Below, in pieces: positions 26,071-37,860 of a DNA stretch of 64,000 nt. The notes below the pieces were generated by a model. That model was not told where the DNA came from and did no database searches. It saw only the letters and a program-made list of their open reading frames with translations. Numbering within the stretch: position 1 is the stretch's first letter; every line of letters begins with the position of its first letter. This stretch comes from Isoetes taiwanensis (taxonomy: Eukaryota > Streptophyta > Lycopodiopsida > Isoetales > Isoetaceae), in assembly GCA_021234155.1 (NCBI GenBank), contig JAJEKV010000126.1, forward strand, positions 626,357 to 690,356, given 5' to 3'. The position numbers were made by a program, and so were the translations under genes.

Positions 26071-26140
26071 ATAAAGATAAGATAAGATAAGATAAATTTT
26101 ACGCCCACGGAACCCAACGGTTATGGGACGGCATATGCAA
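26071..26140 (-). repeat. LINE-like 3' end with (GATAA)n tail
   Basis: The + strand has four GATAA units (26076-26097). The minus strand before the tail reads GTCCCATAACCGTTGGGTTC, similar to the GTCCCATAGGCCA-type ends at 62.8-63.4 kb. It is probably the truncated 3' end of a related LINE or a SINE sharing its tail. Confidence 0.5.
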
Positions 26141-27084
26141 GGCAATGTTCTTTTATCTAAAACCTCGGGACTAGGCCCATCACCAAACACAATAACCAAA
26201 TACAAGCGGCTACCAAGAATAAGGTAAGATAATGCTAATGCTAGTAGCAATTTATACTTAAAATTATCTAGACATAGCCAGCCCAAGGATTGGAAGGCCA
26301 TTGACGAATAATTGCCGCAATTTCCCCAGACCGCTCGCTTTTGCAAAAGGGTCAGCTCTCACCTTGCAGTGTGAGCTCCTTACTGCTACAATTGAAGAGG
26401 GAGAGGTCCTCCCTCAGATCGGTGGAAACTAGTCCTCTGGTAGATGGTTTCCATGTCAAGAACATGTAAGCGGGCGTCCGCCCGGCAAACCAACCGTTTA
26501 TGAGGACGACTAGGTCTTGCCGCCCTTGTTCTAGTAGCTTGAGACAACTCCACCAAATTTTCACAATATGCATGACATCGCGAAAAAATGCAAAGCAAAG
26601 ATCCGCGACGAAGCGGCATCATCTTCGCCTTTGCAAATTCCCCTATAATACGCAAGTCTGTGCTCCTAGTAATGTGAAGATACCGAGGTAGTCATTTTGT
26701 TCAGCGCAAAGATCAAGGACTTCGACCCCTTTGGGATTGCGTAGATGTCCGTGACCACCTCAACATGTTCCCTTTCCCAATGTCCGCAGACTTCCGCTTC
26801 AACATAATGTTCCTTCCGTGGTCAAATTTCAGATTCCAGTGTCCAGACCGAGGCATCACTCAGGCTCCACATAATCGGGCTTCGTCCGGAAGGAAGGTAT
26901 GTATTAACCGTGCATTGCGTGTCCATCTTCTCAATAGAGAAGGTAGTGCAAATGATAATTAGATTCTATCGCATGGAGGATTTCCACCGCCTCGTGACTA
27001 AATGGCGGTCCGCTCAACAACTATAAATAGTTGAGGAGAAGATTAGGATCAAGATTCCATCGGTAAAATTAGATCTAATGGAGC
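26141..27084. other. intergenic, nothing recognised
   Basis: Short frames only, such as minus-strand 25927-26346 (139 codons, overlapping the LINE tail), without a recognisable domain. Confidence 0.4.
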
Positions 27085-27320
27085 TTAATCTGACGCTATT
27101 TATGTTTCAGAGCATTTATTTCATTCTTTATTATGGAACGTGAAGAACTATAATCCTACTCTTCGTTACCGTGTATGATGATCGCTTTAATTTCACAGTT
27201 GGTGGGACATATGAAAAGGATTTTGTCTTTACTTCAAGCAATATATGCCATGTCTGCCTTCTAAGGAAAATAAAAGAATGCATCATTTCTTCTGCAGTCT
27301 ATTCCCTCGTTATAAACTAA
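27085..27320 (+). pseudogene. unknown gene family, exon-1-like copy
   Basis: It aligns over about 235 bp with the exon at 41652-41902. The shared peptide includes KNYNPT, TYEKD and LPSKEN, but here with several frameshifts. It ends at the same position before a GTAAGTACT donor-like site (27321). The following 41.9 kb intron and second exon are not found next to it. The family is not one I recognise. This copy is a pseudogene. Confidence 0.6.
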
Positions 27321-28560
27321 TGTAAGTACTCTACTTTTGTTTTTAGCACGTTTTAATAAACAATAAGCTGACACTTTGAAGCAATTTTAGAGGCCCACGT
27401 TGACGCCAAGTGGGATTTTTCCAAGTGGATGCTATTCCAAATCCATTTGATTTCATCTACGGTGAAGAAAATACATGGAAATTCCAGCGTGTTCAGGGCG
27501 TCGGAAGTTATGCTGGCATTAGAGATTAGAGAGAACGAGAAAGATGCAGAGCAGAAAGAATGGAAAAAAGACTGCGGACGGATATAGTTGGATTTGTGTG
27601 GGCCAGACGTCCTGAAAGAAACGTGCTTGATCAGGGCCTTTCTAGGTTTTCAAATGATTCAAGAAGAAACGGGCAAAGCAACGAGATGGCAGCGAAAATG
27701 AAATGTTAGGCTTGTGAAGTGGAAGTGATGTAAAGATCTGGTTGCTGATTGCGCATGCCATCTGCATACAGTCGAGCTTTCGGGAAAATTATGGACAAAT
27801 TCATCCCTCATTCTTCGTTACAGATACCATGGTAACCCTTGGAGTCAATTCCAAATGAAGTTACGCCCATGCTTTCAGCTCAGTTTATTTTTCTGGTGGA
27901 CCGGTCTTGGCAGCTCGTAAAATCTCGTGATTAAAAGCTAGAAGCAGATATTGACAAAAATCCGTCGGAAAGTGCATCTTAAACGGGAGGTATTTCAACA
28001 TATTCTGTCTGTTGGTCAACATAGGCATCTGTGTTCTCAACAATACAGGTATTTTGTAAAGAATAATTGGTTGGAGCTAGTAATCTATCAGCTTATAATA
28101 AATGTACGTAGAGCATGCTGTGTTCAATTTCCCTGGTTAGATTTCTTTTGTTTAGAATTCTTGGAAAAAATTATTTGAATTCTTTTGATAAAAATATGTT
28201 ACTTGGGGTAAAATACAACAAATGCTGCTATGTCCGCACTGTTAAAATGGACATAGTACAAAGCCAATGAATGAGCAAATATGGGGCTGCTCAATTATAG
28301 TGTTATATTTTACAAGTTTCTCCGCTTCATAGTAATGATTAGACGAATAACTATTTAAAGAAGGCTCAGGACCAACAGCTATAGGAGCTTTCTCTCAAGG
28401 ACATGTATCGAAGCTTGTTTAAAATGTGAAACTAAAGGTGCAATGATGCTTTGTCTATGAGCATCTTAATATCTTATAATAAGTTTTACTAGCTGTTTTG
28501 GTTTGTTGATTGATCTATTTGTTTGATCTTATAGACCATAGAGATTAACTAGCGTTTTTC
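27321..28560. other. no recognised gene
   Basis: Plus-strand 27951-28178 is open for 75 codons with a basic start (KIRRKVHLKREVF), unassigned. Nothing else was supported. Confidence 0.35.
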
Positions 28561-29800
28561 TCCTCTTTTTATATTGCATGTATGTTTGCAGGATGAAGAT
28601 GTCAAGTTGGTTCGTGGTTGCCTTTGATGGAGGTACCTTCTTCTTTAAACCTTTCTTGCTGTGGTATTAGTTTTATACACTAAGATGAGCTCGATGCTTT
28701 TTCTACCATTGCCTGAATGTTCTCTGTAAGTCCCACAGCTGGAGATACGTGAACTTGACTGGTGCAATATTGTGACTTGCCACGTTGATGATCTCAGCCG
28801 CATACCACATGGCTTTGGTGAACTCTTTTGTACTGGAGAGCATATTTTAAGACCTTGTCCTGACGCATCCAAGCCCTGTAAAGGTGTGTTCTGCATGGAA
28901 ATATGTTCACATTATTACAATGCAGTCTATATAATGTTGTGCTTGTTTATGCAGGCTTGTGCAATTAGCACATGTGGTAAATCCTTTGTTGTCTTAGGAA
29001 ATGAAGAGGTTGGATAGAGCGGTCTAATATACAGTCTGGAATAAACAGGGGTACATACACAGACTTTCAATCAAACCTTTGGGACACAGGGTTCTGGTTG
29101 GTCTTGCAGTTGATGCAATGAACATGACACTTATCAGCAGGATATGATGGTCTTGTAAAAGTAACTAGCATCCCTATTCCTAGTGGAATTTTTAAGTCTG
29201 GTTTACTGTAAAATACCATGTGTAATATGAGAGAGAAAAGAACCACAGATTAGGAGTTTGAAGTGGTCTCATGTTCAGATTTATGAATATATGGCTATAA
29301 TGTGGGCTAATCTTTTCATGGTTTTAAAATTCAGGTCTGTGGGACTTTAAGAAGCCGGAGTTGCTTCTTTCTCTGCAGGGTCGCCTATATACAAAAATGA
29401 GCTACAGTCAGAAAGTAATGGCAGTTTATCTCTGAATATCAGCTGCATATATAAGGGAATCTGTTATGTTTGATTCTTTATGCGGCGCTTCAGGACTTGT
29501 TGCAGCTTCAGATTTAACTTGTATATTTGCTTAGTGCGACGCCGATTCGCGCGTGAAATTTCATGCATTTACATGTATTGGTTTGTATTGGGCGTGACTG
29601 TATTGGTTTGTTGCAGGGAAAATCAGCTCAGATGTATTCCGCTGTGGTGGATTATGGATGCTGTTGGTAGTGGCAAGACAATCATGGATCGCCTCTATGT
29701 CAATCCTTTGTCGGCTAAATTCCTGCTGATACACATTGAACCCGAAAGTATACGGTTGTCAACAGCAGTGGCAGAGGACAATAGATGCTGATGAATGGTC
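28561..29800 (+). other. possible multi-exon gene, unknown function
   Basis: Several open blocks are bounded by plausible splice sites. The clearest is 28739-28883, preceded by CCCACAG and followed by GTGTGT, open in one frame and reading VDDLSRIPHGFGELFC. Another block begins after TTGCAG at 29617 and runs open to about 29790. CAG/CTG content is normal here, as in the mannanase. I cannot join the blocks into a supported protein and recognise no domain. A GSGKT string near 29663 lacks the surroundings of a P-loop NTPase. It could be a real gene, an old pseudogene or a non-coding transcript. Confidence 0.3.
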
Positions 29801-32800
29801 CTGAGGATGCGAGCAAGGACTACATAACCCCTGCTTGTAACCTTAGCTGCTATTACCTAAGGCACAATTGCAGGGCCTTATCCATCTAGATACAATCAAG
29901 GTCTGTCTTGCCACAACAATTGCTGCCTGCAGTACTATAATTTTGATTTTTATGCTTGACATTTGGGGTTTTATGCTCTCTGCTTCAAGGTAAGGAATGT
30001 CAATTGCTTCACCAAAGAAGCCAGAAAAAGGTACCTTTTTTCTTGCCTACTCTTGCCTCTGCTGTCGGGTAGCACCCACATTTGGCGACCCAGATAGGGA
30101 AGATGGAGATGTTAAGCAAGAAAAAGAAAACATCTTTCCTTGGTGGTAAGCTTGATCAAGGGGGATTGAGGTCTCCTTTCATGCAGCTCCCTTTACAAAA
30201 TGTAGTGATGAGGGTGATTCTACATCCTTATGCTCTTATTAGTTTGTGGTGTTCTTCCTCACGGCTGTGCTTTAATCTTGTAATTGCAGACTCGAAATTA
30301 GATTATGTGAAAAGCATGTTCCATCTTCCCTGGATGCTGAGCCATGATTATCCAAATTATTATTTCAGATAACTTGCAGTTGATATGCAAGTACAAGAGA
30401 TAGGATGACATTAGATTTTCTTGTGAAGGAGATGGCTTCTAACAGAAATTTTGAGTTACTTCCGCTACTGGCTCAACTTATTTTGGAAGGTAGAATTTCA
30501 TATTATCAAACAATTGTGTGTAGGAGAAAAATGTTAAAGAACACTTGATTATTTATCCACAGATCCATGGTGATTTCCAATCAGCCTTATTTGAGGACAA
30601 AAGCTGAGAGATTGTAAGCAGGATCAACAAGACGGAGTTGGCAGAGACTGACACCTCGCATTCCAAAAACATCATGTATGGTTGGATTTTGAGGTAATTC
30701 ACTTTGCTAAGTTAATATTAATACAAGGCTCTTTTGTACATGTTCATGCTCATGGTGGACGAGGAGAGTTTAATTGGCCTCCATTAACGCTTAGATTGTC
30801 TCCATCCTTGTACCATTAAGATGAGCTACATCCACCTCTGGTACCTTGAAGAAATATCTCAAATGCTACCAAGTTGTACAACTGTTTTCGAATGGGGTTG
30901 CATTTTCCAGCAGGATCCACAGAAGCATAATTCATGAATCATGCAACTAACAACAACTATGGTGAGTCCAGGCAGTGCTTGAAGCTGAAAGGATCTGTTT
31001 GGAGGATGGACTGCTTATTGAACAAAGACAGATGGTACATGGTACATTTAGCAAAGAGCTTTATCTACATGTGTAGCAGTTGTTTGAGTATACAGAACAT
31101 GATTACTATGTGGCTAGCCTGGTATAGCTATATAGCAACCTTGTGTTGTAATCTTAAACATAAAGTCTAATTTCTCATGAAGAGCTCCTCGAATTTATGT
31201 CACTGTCCCTCTATAGCACTAATGCCCAGGGGAAGGCTTGAGGCCATGATCAAAGAAAAGGCTTTTATCAACACATTTGAATATTTTGTAATCATGTTGC
31301 AATCTCTAATAATCAGATTGATAGAGATAAGATACCGGAGCAGTACCTAAGAGAAAATGTTACGACAAGAAGCAGAGTCTTAATAAAACTCACTTGCTCA
31401 TGTGTCAAGTCTGGCAGGTTATTTTGGCCCAATTATGGATGCAAGATTCTTCACAAGAATTTTCTTCCTGAAATCCATGCTTGTTAATCGCTGCCTTAAC
31501 CCAAGAAGTTAGACTTTGCTGGACATTACATTAGAAAATATGCCAAAATAGACGATTTATCTGCTGGGACTCACTGGCCAGGCCTTCACCGCATTTAATA
31601 TTAAATTATTAAATTCAAAGTTTCATCATGCTTTATGATGCCTTTTAGTTTGATATGGGGTTTCTTTAAATACAACAATTCTAGAGTGCTCTTAAGATGG
31701 GCCATGTATGCATTTACAAAGACTTTAAATTTACAAGAAATTCAGCGTTCTCTCTAATTGACTCACTATTGGTTTGAATTGTAGTAGTTATGCCTAACAT
31801 AAGTATGGATCTTCGAAATCCATTTCAATTTGATTTATTGCAAACATTAACTAGACACTTTTAAATTAAATTGTTCCTAATGTTAGCTAATGTTTTATAT
31901 GCTAGTTGTTGGGCACGAAGTTTAGTAGTATGTTGTGCAAGACCATAGGTTGTCTCACCTAGACATGGGTCAAAATATAATGGCATCAAAAAGTTGTATA
32001 ACAAATTTATAAGTTCAATATATTAGCACCTAATATGCTCTTAGAATTTTTCTTAGAACTTGTCGGAGTGGCTTGGTCCTAAATCGGTTATCGTGAGTCG
32101 CTACTCATTCAATAAAGAGGGGAATCAACTTCGGCCGACGATAACCTAATTATTGATCTATCTAGAAATAAAGCCATTCATGGAGGTAATGTCCAAGGCA
32201 CTCAAGTTGATGTTTCTATGGATCACTCTCAAAGTGAATAATCCACAAAGATGCACGAATCTTTAGAAAACAAGGAGCAAGGGAAAGAAAAGAAATTAAC
32301 CTTTCGGCTAAGCTTCAGGGTTTTATCACTTTTAATTCCTTCTATCGCTAAGAAATTGAGCAACCCAATTTTCCTCAACCTAGATGCCATCGCACAAGCA
32401 ACTGCACTTTTCCTCCTATCTAGGACTTACGTGAGAAGCTTCCTTTAACTCCACACGCTTTTAATCAAGGATTTCGCTAAGATAGCCCTAGGGAAGAAGG
32501 GCCAAAGCCGAGGTCCGTGGTCTTGGCGGTCGGTGAAGAAAAACGGTTGGGCTTGAGAATTTTTGTGTCTTTAAGCCGAAAGTGATAAACTCTCTCCGAA
32601 TCAAATAAATTTGAACCAATCAGATAATAACAAACAGAATGGGTAGGCTATCCAAGGTTTTGCGAGCATATTCAAGATGACCTTCGGGGAGTCCCAAGCT
32701 TGATAAGTTGATCGGGATTTTGGGCACCGTGAGCTCACAATTGAATGGAGCCCATGTCAAAAATTGAAAGCTTCATAGCGTTCGCCTTCCAGGTAGTAGA

Positions 32801-33050
32801 TCCGATCCGCATTTGCCTTCCTTTACTTTGAAATGCATCTCGCTTATCCGGTTTTTCCGCATCCTTTGGCGATCCCAAAATGAAATGTGTCGAGATTCTT
32901 CTTTGCATGAGTAATCGATTTTTTTTATCCATAGTATTCCATGGGGACATGCTACATTCGTACATTTGCTCAAAGATTCGCAAAAAGTGTACTATTTGAT
33001 GACCTAATTTGACTTTGAGCATCATCTTCAAAATACAATAGCATTAAAAA
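29801..33050. other. no recognised gene
   Basis: Only short open frames (96 codons at 30082 on +, 98 codons at 33031 on -), none with a domain I know. No strong repeat was seen before 33050. Confidence 0.4.
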
Positions 33051-33051
33051 A

Positions 33052-33132
33052 AGGGCATTTTGGTAATTTTAAGAATCATAAGGGCATTTTGGTAATTACA
33101 CAAACTCATAAGGGTATTTTGATAGTTTTCCC
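33052..33132 (+). repeat. three-unit short tandem repeat
   Basis: AAGGGCATTTTGGTAATT-like units begin at about 33054, 33080 and 33110, separated by CATAAGGG. Confidence 0.8.
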
Positions 33133-33329
33133 TTAAAAAATTACACTTACAAAGTAAACACAGGTTAAAAAAAATAAGCCTAAAAAAAACATAGCTACTC
33201 AATGTGTGTGGATAAGCCCCGAAGTTTTGAACCGCATTATACAATCGTATTCAATTTTATATTACAAAATACCACCCACGCCATATCCTACAATTTGCTA
33301 TGCAAAGTAATCAAACGTGCTTTTGACTA

Positions 33330-33410
33330 GTTGTTTTTGGATTTTTAGTTATTTAGTTTTTATTATTCAATCCCTGCTATTTTATTTCTTTTTTTTTTTT
33401 TTTTTAGCAT
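33330..33410 (+). repeat. intron-like fragment matching 41929-42010
   Basis: GTTTTTGGATTTTTAGTTAT...TTTTTATTATTCAA, a pyrimidine run and an AG end repeat the intron of the unknown gene at 41652-42209. No adjacent exon was found. Confidence 0.6.
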
Positions 33411-33789
33411 ACTAGCCTTTACCGGCCTACCCCTCTTTTCTCAAATTCTAGCCTATCCACGTGTAATTTCCATATCATTAAAATCTGATGTGGGTTATTT
33501 TGCACCATCAAATCTCTACTTTTTACAAATCTAAGGCCTTGGGGAAATTAGAAAATCGGCCAAAATGGGCATGGAGATGGAAAGGAAATAAGTTTGGAAA
33601 GGAAATAAAGTTATTCTTTGTGTTCTTGCATCGAAGCTTGTGCTATTGATTTCATTTTACGCTCTCCGGAAAGAAGCATAGAGACCCATTATCAATGCCT
33701 CCCTTTAAGTCGATTTAATTAAAGTGGGACAAATCTCCTCGAATTTTGGGACTCGGGGATCAAAATGGGACTCATAATCGACAAAAATT
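33411..33789. other. intergenic, nothing recognised
   Basis: No gene or repeat recognised. Confidence 0.5.
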
Positions 33790-34135
33790 TTTCATTGAAT
33801 CAAGAAAGGATCAGGGGAGGGGAAGGGAGAAGGGGGAGAAGTTGGAGAGAAGTAAGGAAGGGGTTGCTAGAAGAAGGGGGGAGGAAGTCTCAAAAAGGGG
33901 GCGAGAAGAGGGGCAAGGGAGGTGGAGAGGAGGGTGCAAGGGAGGTGAGTTCAAAAGGGGGAGAAGAGGGGCAAGGGAGGTGAGAGGAGGGTGCAAGGGA
34001 GGTGAGTTCGAAAGGGGGTGAGAAGAGGGAGCAAGGGGAGGGGAGGGAAGGGGCAAGGGAGGGGAGGAAGGGGCAAGGGCAAGGGCAAGGGCAAGGGGAG
34101 GGAAGGGGAAGGGGAGGGAAGTGGCAAGGAGGAGT
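33790..34135 (+). repeat. purine-rich imperfect tandem array
   Basis: Almost all G and A. It contains about 60-bp units (GAAGAGGGGCAAGGGAGGTG...GAGTTC-AAAGGGGG) between about 33900 and 34030, followed by shorter GGGCAAGGG units. G-run density is high enough for quadruplex or triplex structures. Open frames on both strands are low-complexity artefacts. Confidence 0.9.
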
Positions 34136-34145
34136 CCCCCACCCT

Positions 34146-34178
34146 CCAAAATAAAAATAAAAATAAAAATAAAAATAC
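34146..34178 (+). repeat. (AAAAT)n microsatellite
   Basis: About six AAAAT/AATAA units. This may be another retroelement tail. Confidence 0.9.
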
Positions 34179-35555
34179 AATATTCATAATACAAATCCTA
34201 CCGTGGCGTCGGCCTCAGGCGCCCCGGATGTTGGTCTAGATCGCCTCAATGTCCCCTCTTCTCGATCGACGGCCCGCATTTGTTCGTTGCCCCCTCCTCA
34301 CATCCCCATGGACGTTCCATATTTGGTCACGTGGCATAGGGAAGAGAGGCCGCTTCATCATTTTAACGGGGTTTTATGTAAATTCTCCTTTTGCCTCTTT
34401 TTTTCCTACACTTTTTTCCTGGAGCCCCAGATGTATCTATCAGGCTTTTTGTATGAGTCTATTCCATGGTTAGGTTAGAAGTTGTGGGTTTGTGGGATGA
34501 AGAGTGGTCGGATTTGAAGGATGTCCATGAAAATGCTTGCAATAAAAAAAGAGCGTTCTCTACCAATGATATCTTCTCTTGCCGCTTTTCCTTCCATGAC
34601 CTGTGGCTCCTTTTGAAAAGCCGCTTTTTTACGAAGAGCGAGGTAGATCGTTATCGGTAAGTTATTCACTCCCAACGCTTAGCCCTAGGGAAAAAAACTC
34701 AAAATGATATATTGCCTGAGGCTGGCCGTGACCATTAAAGCGGGCTTCAAATTCCTCTTCCGCTTTAACTCTTTCCCTAAGTGAGGCTTCTTCATACTCA
34801 CCCTATTTCGCTCGCTTGATTCCAAGGTTTGGTTCTAGAGCTATAGTAATCTAAAATTTCTTCTCGTGGACCTTCTATATAGGCACGCGTTGCATGATCC
34901 GTGCTAAAAATAAAATGAAAGGGCATGTAAGGTGCACGCCGTCATGCTACCGGTTATAGCACACCCGGCAGAGCCAAGTATGTTCATGTTCATCGGTCTA
35001 TCTCTATTGTGCTAAAATTAGATATGCAACATTGAAGTGCTTTCTATGTGCATTTATAATCCCTCAAATTATATTTACCTTTTGGGAGAAAACTAGAATA
35101 TATGAAGGGCAACCAAATTTTTGTACTTTCAGATGAAGTTGTAACGAGTTGTTTCAAAACTATTAGACTTTACACAACAAAGAGTTGCTTCTTGTAAGGG
35201 CCACAACAGATATAATAAGGTACATCATGGTTATTGAATGGCCATTTATTTTTCCCCTGCTTATCAAAAAGTCTGCTAATTTATCACATGTCTTGCTATT
35301 CTCTTACAAGAGCTCGATCATGTATTATGGGTTAGATATTTTTAACATTAAACATTGGACATCTATGTCTAGCTTAACACTTCATGATCTGTCGACTAAA
35401 GAATCTATGAGCTCACGCCATTATTTTCCTCTTTTTTATGGGTAATGGCGGATAAAGCGGGGAAGGATGGAGCTTTATTCTCCATCTTCTCCCAATTGAG
35501 TCAGCCTTGGCCTATGGAAAACCTTTGCGTAAGCTTTTAGCGGGCATTCCATACT
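34179..35555. other. intergenic, no gene recognised
   Basis: Open frames up to 91 codons without a known domain. Confidence 0.45.
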
Positions 35556-35640
35556 CAATTGCAAGTATCAAAATCACGATTAGTGCAGCCTATAGCCACA
35601 TTGCAAAGTGTCAAAAATCACGATTAAATGCAGCCTATAG
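35556..35640 (+). repeat. short direct duplication, about 53-bp period
   Basis: ATCACGATTA...TGCAGCCTATAG occurs at about 35572 and 35614. Confidence 0.8.
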
Positions 35641-36000
35641 AGTCTTTTTCGATAAGCTTTTATCTGTCCTTTTCACGCCAATGTGATAAACCGAATCAAG
35701 CAGATCTTGCATTTCTTTTGTTGTTCGTGAACCCTGCATATTTCAAGTATTCTCAAAATTTGGGTAAAATGGGATCTTTATGGCTTTCATACGTAGAATC
35801 TTGGCAGTTATTATGGCACAAATTGCGGATCACAAATAAGCTAGCTCATTTCAAAAGTGGATCAAGAGCGTGCCAGCCTTCATCTCGTAGAGTACTATTA
35901 GGAGGAAAGGCAAAGTTTCTATTGTGTTTCAAAGGGTATGAAACCGAAGGTTTTCCTAAAAGCAGTGAAGGATAAAAGGATGGTCATTTTGTACTAACTA
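35641..36000. other. open frame of 115 codons, unassigned
   Basis: Plus-strand 35628-35975 is open but has no recognisable domain or splice context. I do not call it a gene. Confidence 0.3.
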
Positions 36001-36023
36001 AGTGAGTTGCTATATATTGTTGT

Positions 36024-36095
36024 AAACATGTTAACCATCTACAACTTCTAATATTACTCGAAACATGTTAACCATCTACAACTAATAATATTACC
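36024..36095 (+). repeat. two-unit tandem repeat, about 37 bp
   Basis: AAACATGTTAACCATCTACA occurs at about 36024 and 36060, each followed by AATATTAC. Confidence 0.85.
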
Positions 36096-36427
36096 GTCAC
36101 TTTCCTGAAAGGGACCGCGATATTGGGTCCACTCATTACCCAAAAAGAGCTAATAAGACGTAAAAAATATGGACAAAGACTCGAGATTTGTTGAAGAAAT
36201 CTCTTTGTAGTTGTTTTTGAAGTTTGTTGTAGCAATTGGTTTAGTGCATTACGCTTTATTATGCAATTTTTAAGTTCGTTAATGTTGGCCTCTTGATTTG
36301 ACTATTATTATGCAAAGAAATTCGGTGTTTTGACCTCTTGGTCATTTGACTCTTGCGCAAGATAGTAATATGCTTCTGGATTTTGAAGAATAACATTCCT
36401 ATATGTTTGGAGTTTTAAGTAATATAA

Positions 36428-36561
36428 CGATGATGTATGACTTCTTAATTAAAGATAATAGAGGCTGGGTTAAAGATAAATCCTATGTGGTTATGGATGA
36501 TGTATGACTTCTTAATTAAAGATAGTAGAGGCTTGGGTTAAAGATAAATCCTATGGTTATG
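36428..36561 (+). repeat. two-unit tandem repeat, about 67 bp
   Basis: GATGATGTATGACTTCTTAA...AGAGGCT-GGGTTAAAGATAA...GGTTATG occurs twice back to back with few differences. Confidence 0.9.
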
Positions 36562-37085
36562 GATGGTGGATCTTTTAGCTATTCGTGATGGTTGTTTTCC
36601 AAGGAGGATGCTTTAAGATACTTGTAAGGTGTATGACTTCTTAGTCAATGATAATATATCTTTGGGAAATTGTTCATATGTAAAGGATGGAAATGGTTTT
36701 CGACCACTATGTAAAAAATAATGCCTACAGCTAATAAGATTATGGTTTAAAAGTAAGGTGGTTTAAAAGGATATATCGTATTTCTCTGAATGAAAGTAAC
36801 AAAGTTCCCAGCCAATAAGGGTCTAAAATGATGGTTGCTTCATGTCCCGGATGATAGTAGCATGAACTTCCTATCTTTCACCATCATCTCACACACATCA
36901 ACAAGCTTAGTATCACCAAAGCACAATTTCACATCACACACATCACACGATGGACCGAAGCTAACTTATTTGTGACCACGATTATCATTTCTCGACCAAC
37001 ATAAGAGGTTTCTTAGCATTTTACCTAGCCACGTGGTTTCATAGAGTGGCTTATCATTATTATGTTGCAATGAATTTTGATTGGG
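36562..37085. other. no recognised gene
   Basis: AT-rich sequence with weak internal repeats (GTATGACTTCTTA recurs near 36629). Confidence 0.4.
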
Positions 37086-37335
37086 TCTCGCTCAGGATTA
37101 AGCACTATGAGTGCATGATTGGTCGACTTGGGCGGACATTAGACAAATGACGCAAAGGGACCTTAGGAACAAGCATGGCATTTCAAGCTTCCATTATGAT
37201 ATGGAGAACATTGCTTGGTGCATGCAGAATTTACAAACAATGTAGAGGAGGAAAAACATGTTGCATACCCCAGGGATCATTTTCATGCACTATCATATAC
37301 ACCCTTTAAAACTATTCATGTTCATCTAGAGATAT
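37086..37335 (+). pseudogene. PPR (PLS-type) E-domain relic
   Basis: The plus strand reads IKHYECMIGRLGR near 37100, then, after a broken stretch, FQASIMIWRTLLGACRIYK near 37180-37235. This is the end of a PLS-class PPR protein, where HY-x-CMVDLLGRAG is followed by ...W-x-x-LL-x-ACR-x-(Y/H)-x-N. The usual GRLDEAxxFIxxMP link is broken by stops and frameshifts. Such proteins edit or process organellar RNA. Only the E-domain neighbourhood remains, and the 5' half is missing. It is not functional. Confidence 0.75.
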
Positions 37336-37764
37336 TTGAATTCAAGCACGATCCAAAGACAAAGTTCAACGTATTTAAACAAGTTTCTAGGCTACCACGA
37401 CAAAAAAATGAAAACTTTCTATTGGGGATGAGACTGCTTTGAAAATGCTTATTATGCAAAAAATGTCTTGAATGTGACTCAATTGGCTTATCTCTAAATC
37501 GAGCTATGGAAGTTTGTGCAAGACTCGCGGATGAAAATATAACTTGGAGGAGCAAGTCGGCACATGCATTGCATTTATGTATTAAATGCACAAATAAGAT
37601 ATAAATTTACCATTTTATCTTTGTATCGCTTAATCTTTTCTTCTTCTACATCTTCATGTGCTCTAAAACAAATTGAAGGCATTACGTAACTAATTTGTTA
37701 AAACTAGATTTGTATATGGTGCATTGAGAAAATTGTATTGCCATTGCTTACCCAAGCCACATTG

Positions 37765-37860
37765 ATATTAAAGGTGGTATGAAAGGAACTTGAATTGTTT
37801 ATATAATTTCTTCACTTAAAATGCAAAATTGATATTAAAGGTGGTATGAAAGGAACTGCC
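37765..37860 (+). repeat. short direct duplication, about 65-bp period
   Basis: TTGATATTAAAGGTGGTATG and AAAGGAACT occur at about 37761 and 37830. Confidence 0.85.

Noticed and set aside
29480-29791. GSGKT string suggesting a P-loop ATPase
   Set aside because: The surrounding residues do not fit a Walker A strand-loop-helix, and there is no Walker B or other NTPase motif.
33746-34239. Overlapping Gly/Arg- and Pro-rich frames on both strands
   Set aside because: Product of a purine-rich low-complexity tract.
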